A stretch of 42,443 bases of DNA from Scatomorpha stercorigallinarum. GTDB lineage: Bacteria > Bacillota > Clostridia > Oscillospirales > Oscillospiraceae. The translations under genes were made by a program, and so were the position numbers. The stretch spans positions 1 to 42,443 of the forward strand of contig CALXGN010000018.1 of the NCBI GenBank assembly GCA_944387865.1, read 5' to 3'. The notes below the pieces were generated by a model that worked only from the letters and a program-made list of their open reading frames with translations, did no database searches and was not told where the DNA came from. This document shows, one piece after another, positions 39,141-42,443 of this stretch (within the stretch, counting starts at the first letter, position 1; each line of letters starts with the position of its first letter).

Positions 39141-40061
39141 TCAGCCCCAGAGCTTTTCCGGGTAGAGGCCGGAGTCGATGAGCGCGCCGATGGCGCGCAC
39201 CACGTCCGGCTTGTCCTCGCGGTAGGTCATGCCGTGCCAGACGTCCTCGCTCTCCAGCACGCGCACGGAGCAGAGCCCCTCGCGCAGCAGCTCGCCGACG
39301 AGGTTGGGGACGTACATCTCGTCCTGCACGTTGAGCGGCAGCTTTTCGCGCAGGAAAACGGGGAAGCGCCGGTCGATCTCCTCCAGGATGTCGTAGGTGA
39401 AGCCCCAGAAGTTCATGGACACCACGCTGTCCGCCGGCACGGGGACGAGCGTTTGGCCGCCGTCCGTGCTGTAGGCGGGGCCAGAGGGAGTCTTTACAAC
39501 GTAAGTGCGCTCCACGATGCTGTCCAGCATCCCGCCGGAGGACACGCAGAGCCCGCGCGCCACCTTGCCGCTGTCCGTCAGCGTGTTGCCCAGGCGGTAG
39601 CCGGCCATGCAGAAGCGCATGGGCCGCGCCGCGCTGTCTACGGAGCGGAGCTCGTCATAGACGTGCCGGAAGGCGTTGGGGCCGTAATAATCGTCCGCGT
39701 TGATCATGGCGAAGGGGCCGTCCAGCACCTCGCGGCAGCAGAGCAGGGCGTGCGCCGTGCCCCAGGGCTTTTTGCGCTCGGGCGGGATGGCAAAGCCCTC
39801 GGGGAGGAATTTTTCGTGCGTCTGGAAGGCGTACACCGTTTCGATGCTGCGCGAGACGCGGCGGCCGATGGCCTCCTCAAAGTCCCGGTGCATCCAGGGC
39901 GCGATGAGGAACACCACGCGCTTGAAGCCCGCGCGCACGGCGTCGTAGATGGAGTAGTCGATGATGATCTCCCCGTGCCTTCCAACGGGGTCGATCTGCT
40001 TGAGCGAGCCGTAGCGGCTGCTGAGCCCGGCCGCCAGGACGACGAGAGTGGGTTCTGCCAT
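39141..40061 (-). CDS. Sugar nucleotidyltransferase-like protein
   Basis: 306 residues from ATG 40061 (GGAGGTG upstream; ATG 40076 overlaps that site). Nucleotidyltransferase opening LVVLAAGLSSRYGSLKQIDP, a GxSSRYG variant of the usual G-x-G-T-R loop; KPWGTAHALLCCREVL and FAMINADDYYGPNAF give the substrate and metal site (DD). VVSMNFWGFTYDILEEIDRR is typical of a clostridial nucleotidyltransferase group. Likely couples NTP to a sugar phosphate, but the sugar is unknown and no capsule genes are adjacent. Confidence 0.85.
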   Translation of the reverse strand: MAEPTLVVLAAGLSSRYGSLKQIDPVGRHGEIIIDYSIYDAVRAGFKRVVFLIAPWMHRDFEEAIGRRVSRSIETVYAFQTHEKFLPEGFAIPPERKKPWGTAHALLCCREVLDGPFAMINADDYYGPNAFRHVYDELRSVDSAARPMRFCMAGYRLGNTLTDSGKVARGLCVSSGGMLDSIVERTYVVKTPSGPAYSTDGGQTLVPVPADSVVSMNFWGFTYDILEEIDRRFPVFLREKLPLNVQDEMYVPNLVGELLREGLCSVRVLESEDVWHGMTYREDKPDVVRAIGALIDSGLYPEKLWG

Positions 40062-40105
40062 GGCAAACACCTCCATGCCGATTCTACCAGAGATTGACGG
40101 GTTTG

Positions 40106-41527
40106 TCACGGTGATTGTTTCAAAAATTTTGACTTCTTTTGGCGTTTTTCGCCGGGGCCGTACATCCAGTTGGAGAAGAGGATATAGACGAGCGAGATGG
40201 CCGAGCTGACGGCCCAGGTGAGGGGGTAGGCCCAGTATATGTACACGATGTCGACGAAGGCGTGCATGACGTAGAGTATATAGGCGATGCGCAGCACGCA
40301 CCAGGTGGAGAGCATGATGGCCATCGGCACGAAGGCCTTGCCGGCGCCGCGGCAGATGGCGGCCACCGTGTGCGTGAAGGCCAGCAGGAAGTAGAACAGG
40401 CACTCGATGCGCGCCTGGCGCACGCCGTAGGCGATGACCTGCGGGCTGTCGTCAAAGAGCGCTATCAGCTGCGGCGCCAGCAGGTAATAGCAGACGCCGA
40501 TGACCTCCGCCAGGCAGACGGCGGCGACGATGCCGAAAAGCGCGCCTTTTTTGGCGCGGTCGAACTTGCGCGCGCCCAGGTTCTGGCCAATGAAGGTGGT
40601 GAGGGCCATGTTGAAGCTGGCGATGGGGATGAAGGCGAAGCCCTCGATGCGCGACTGCGAGCCGAAGCCGGCGGTGGCGAACTTGGCGAAGGAGTTGATC
40701 TGCGTCTGCACGATGACGTTGGCCAGCGCGGTGACGGAGTTCTGCACGCCGGAGGGCAGGCCGTAGCGCAGTATCAGCTTCAGCGTCTCCCAATGGAAGC
40801 GTATCTTGCGGAAGGAGACGGTGTAGATATGGCCCTTGCGCGTCAGGTGCCAGAGGCAGAGCACGCAGCTCACGGCCTGGGAGATGGTGGTGGCGAAGGC
40901 CGCCGACCACACGCCCCAGCCAAAGCCGCCCACGAACAGCAGGTCGAGCACCACGTTCGTCATGGAGGAGACGATGAGGTAGATGAGCGGCCGCTTGCTG
41001 TCGCCCAGGGCGTTCATGATGCCGGTGCAGATGTTATACAGCACCACGGCGAACGCGCCCAGGAAGTAGTAGCGGAAGTACTCGATGGCCTCCGGCAGCA
41101 CCTCCGGGTCGGTTTCCATCCACACGAGCAGCGTGGGCGTGAACGCCACGCCCAGCACGGTCAAAACAAGGCCGCTGACGAGGCCCATGGCGAGGTCCGT
41201 GTGTATGGCGCGGAAAACGCCCTCCCGGTCCTGCGCGCCGAAGCAGTGCGAGATGACGACGCCCGCGCCGAGCGCCGTGCCGTTGAAGAAACTGACGAAA
41301 AGGAAGATGAGCGAGCCCGAGGAGCTGACGGCCGCCAGCGAATCGGTGCCCAGGAACTGCCCCACGATGACGGAGTCCGCCGCGTTGTACAGCTGCTGGA
41401 ACACCTGGCTGAGGAAAACGGGCATGGCGAACTGGACGATGAGCAGGTAGGGGCTGCCCTCCGTCATGTTCTTAACGGTGGATGCGCGGCTCATATTATT
41501 CAAATTGTGGGCGTGATGCAAATTCAT
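40106..41527 (-). CDS. MATE family efflux transporter
   Basis: 473 residues from ATG 41527; ATG 41494 is the alternative (462 residues). Twelve membrane helices; MATE features LIVQFAMPVFLSQVFQQLYN, AADSVIVGQFLG, GAGVVISHCFGAQDREGVFR, a second-half GLPSGVQNSVTALANVIVQ, and FIGQNLGARKFDRAKKG. Exports cationic drugs or metabolites in exchange for Na+ or H+. Neither start has a Shine-Dalgarno site: the promoter at 41537-41565 would begin the RNA about three bases before ATG 41527. Confidence 0.92.
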   Translation of the reverse strand: MNLHHAHNLNNMSRASTVKNMTEGSPYLLIVQFAMPVFLSQVFQQLYNAADSVIVGQFLGTDSLAAVSSSGSLIFLFVSFFNGTALGAGVVISHCFGAQDREGVFRAIHTDLAMGLVSGLVLTVLGVAFTPTLLVWMETDPEVLPEAIEYFRYYFLGAFAVVLYNICTGIMNALGDSKRPLIYLIVSSMTNVVLDLLFVGGFGWGVWSAAFATTISQAVSCVLCLWHLTRKGHIYTVSFRKIRFHWETLKLILRYGLPSGVQNSVTALANVIVQTQINSFAKFATAGFGSQSRIEGFAFIPIASFNMALTTFIGQNLGARKFDRAKKGALFGIVAAVCLAEVIGVCYYLLAPQLIALFDDSPQVIAYGVRQARIECLFYFLLAFTHTVAAICRGAGKAFVPMAIMLSTWCVLRIAYILYVMHAFVDIVYIYWAYPLTWAVSSAISLVYILFSNWMYGPGEKRQKKSKFLKQSP

Positions 41528-41536
41528 AGCCGGGAT

Positions 41537-41565
41537 ATTATATACCCGCCGCATTAATTTGTCAA
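41537..41565 (-). promoter_or_regulatory. Consensus promoter of the MATE gene
   Basis: Minus strand TTGACA (41565-41560), exactly 17 bases, TATAAT (41542-41537). The -35 box contains the stop codon of the small gene upstream. Confidence 0.85.
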
Positions 41566-41762
41566 AGGGGGTCGTCCTCCGCCTGCATGTATATTTCCTC
41601 GCACATCTGCTGCGCCGAGCGCAGCCGCGCTTTCGCCATCTCCACGTTGCCGAGCTCCAGCGGCTCAAGGGCGTCCGTGGCGGCGTTGAACATTTTTAGG
41701 TACAAGAGCGCGCTGTCCAGCGTCCGGATATCCCTGCCGTTGGCATTGCCCGAGTCGGTCAT
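41562..41762 (-). CDS. Small acidic protein of unknown function
   Basis: 66 residues, excellent ribosome site GAGGTGATATATC before ATG 41762. Helical, starting MTDSGNANGRDIRTLD and ending YMQAEDDPL. No family recognised. Same strand as the MATE gene and just before it. Divergent from a ribbon-helix-helix gene across an operator-like array, so its expression is probably controlled by that protein. Confidence 0.7.
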   Translation of the reverse strand: MTDSGNANGRDIRTLDSALLYLKMFNAATDALEPLELGNVEMAKARLRSAQQMCEEIYMQAEDDPL

Positions 41763-41782
41763 GATATATCACCTCATTACTA

Positions 41783-41811
41783 AAAGTATCACATACGCAT
41801 TGCGAATGCAA
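41783..41811 (-). promoter_or_regulatory. Promoter of the small acidic protein gene
   Basis: Minus strand TTGCAT (41811-41806), 17 bases, TACTTT (41788-41783). It overlaps two GCAAT sites. Confidence 0.6.
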
Positions 41812-41874
41812 TACTAACGCAATGTATAAATGGAAAACTTCATGCAATACAATAAGTGCCGATAATTGTATTGC
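41799..41874. promoter_or_regulatory. Operator-like array of GCAAT half-sites
   Basis: GCAAT occurs reversed at 41799-41803, forward at 41808, 41819 and 41844, and reversed at 41870-41874. The last two extend to a perfect 9-bp inverted repeat, GCAATACAA (41844-41852) and TTGTATTGC (41866-41874), 13 bases apart. AT-rich. Confidence 0.65.
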
Positions 41875-41885
41875 GAGGGTTACAA

Positions 41886-42062
41886 ATGTCCAAATTTAAA
41901 ATTCCCAACGTCCCGCCGACGACCAACAAGACGATACGCTTCCCGAACGACGTGATAGAGGCCGTTGAGAGGGCGATAAGCGGGCGGAACTGCACGTTTT
42001 CCGCCTTTGTCGTCGCGGCAACGCGGGCGGCCCTGGATGACCTTGAAGAAGAGGGGCAGTGA
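41886..42062 (+). CDS. Ribbon-helix-helix small DNA-binding protein
   Basis: 58 residues from ATG 41886 (GAGGG eight bases upstream). KTIRFPNDVIEAVERAISG, then CTFSAFVVAATRAALDDLEE is a ribbon-helix-helix fold of the Arc/CopG/YlcI-like kind: beta strand with alternating residues, two helices, S-A-F turn. Probably binds the GCAAT array next to it and controls itself and the divergent small gene. Similar to antitoxin-type regulators, but no toxin is evident. Confidence 0.78.
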   Translation: MSKFKIPNVPPTTNKTIRFPNDVIEAVERAISGRNCTFSAFVVAATRAALDDLEEEGQ

Positions 42063-42100
42063 AGCGCGCTTTGCCATTTTGATTTAGCGCACAGTGTGAG

Positions 42101-42135
42101 AAAACCCCGGCCGTCAAAAGACGGCCGGGGTTTTT
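42101..42135. terminator. Bidirectional terminator between RHH gene and ppdK
   Basis: AAAACCCCGGCCGTC (42101-42115), AAAA, GACGGCCGGGGTTTT (42120-42134), T. Confidence 0.95.
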
Positions 42136-42150
42136 GCTTGTATGGTGGAA

Positions 42151-42443
42151 TTACTCGCGCGGGGTCTTGATCTGGGCCTGGGCAGCGGCCATGCGGGCGA
42201 TGGGCACGCGGAACGGGCTGCAGGACACGTAGTCAAGGCCGGTGCGGTGGCAGAACTCGACGCTGCTCGGCTCGCCGCCGTGCTCGCCGCAGATGCCGAG
42301 GTGCAGGTCGGGGCGGGTGGCGCGGCCGAGCTTGCAGGCCATGTCGACCAGCTTGCCGACGCCGATCTGGTCGAGGCGCTCGAACGGGTCGTTGTCGAAG
42401 ATCTGCTTCTCGTAGTAGCTGGGCAGGAAGCTGCCGGCGTCGT
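42151..42443 (-). CDS. ppdK: Pyruvate, phosphate dikinase (C-terminal end only)
   Basis: The last 97 residues are visible; the gene continues past the window edge. DPFERLDQIGVGKLVDMA, RPDLHLGICGEHGGEPSSVE (with the catalytic Cys of the PEP-binding domain) and YVSCSPFRVPIARMAAAQAQ are diagnostic of PPDK. Interconverts pyruvate and PEP with ATP, Pi, AMP and PPi. Together with hppA it points to pyrophosphate-based energy metabolism. Confidence 0.96.
   Translation of the reverse strand, partial: DAGSFLPSYYEKQIFDNDPFERLDQIGVGKLVDMACKLGRATRPDLHLGICGEHGGEPSSVEFCHRTGLDYVSCSPFRVPIARMAAAQAQIKTPRE

Overview
The window looks like chromosome of a GC-rich, spore-forming Clostridium-class Firmicute, probably an Oscillospirales-type gut anaerobe. 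Evidence: spoIVB and a PdaB-like deacetylase (sporulation), a T-box in front of cysS, a membrane pyrophosphatase, pyruvate phosphate dikinase, strong purine-rich Shine-Dalgarno sites, and TTG/GTG starts. Most genes are very GC-rich; three AT-richer patches (about 940-2045, 34073-35279, 41765-41885) stand out.

Left end (1-3030): the end of an integrated mobile element. It carries a minus-strand replication/partition module (HTH replication-initiator-like protein, four-Cys protein, ParB). An AT-rich abortive-infection gene (Abi_2/HEPN type) and a short promoter-terminator RNA unit lie inside the module on the opposite strand. The element abuts spoIVB, whose last part is missing. This suggests integration into a sporulation gene, like the skin family of intervening elements. 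It is the most interesting observation in the window.

Core 3030-33600: housekeeping and accessory genes in short operons closed by perfect hairpin terminators: M14 cell-wall peptidase; mrp and an acetyltransferase; a CDF metal transporter; a 550-base repeat-rich gap; hppA; a PdaB-like deacetylase; an aminotransferase; an alanine/glycine symporter; tRNA-Val; a HicB-like/DinB-like protein and a TIGR04076 protein; tspO behind a hairpin that buries its ribosome site; GNAT; a ROK-like protein; a lipase-like hydrolase divergent from glpK-NUDIX-DUF1015; a CaiB-like CoA transferase; an EF-G paralogue; an SGNH hydrolase and a DUF4358 lipoprotein; an XRE membrane protein abutting a broken GNAT gene; T-box-cysS; and metG.

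Right part 33600-42443: a PPC/DUF296 gene whose shared terminator with a converging GDPD gene has been split by a 1.2 kb AT-rich insertion (TnpV scar, DUF7010 membrane protein). Then come a PQQ-type beta-propeller anchored by a Pro-Thr stalk, a rhomboid-like protein without the catalytic serine, a sugar nucleotidyltransferase, a MATE transporter with an almost leaderless promoter, a divergent pair of very small genes (one ribbon-helix-helix) around an array of GCAAT sites, and the 3' end of ppdK.

All functions are assigned from motifs and remembered family features; no database search was possible.
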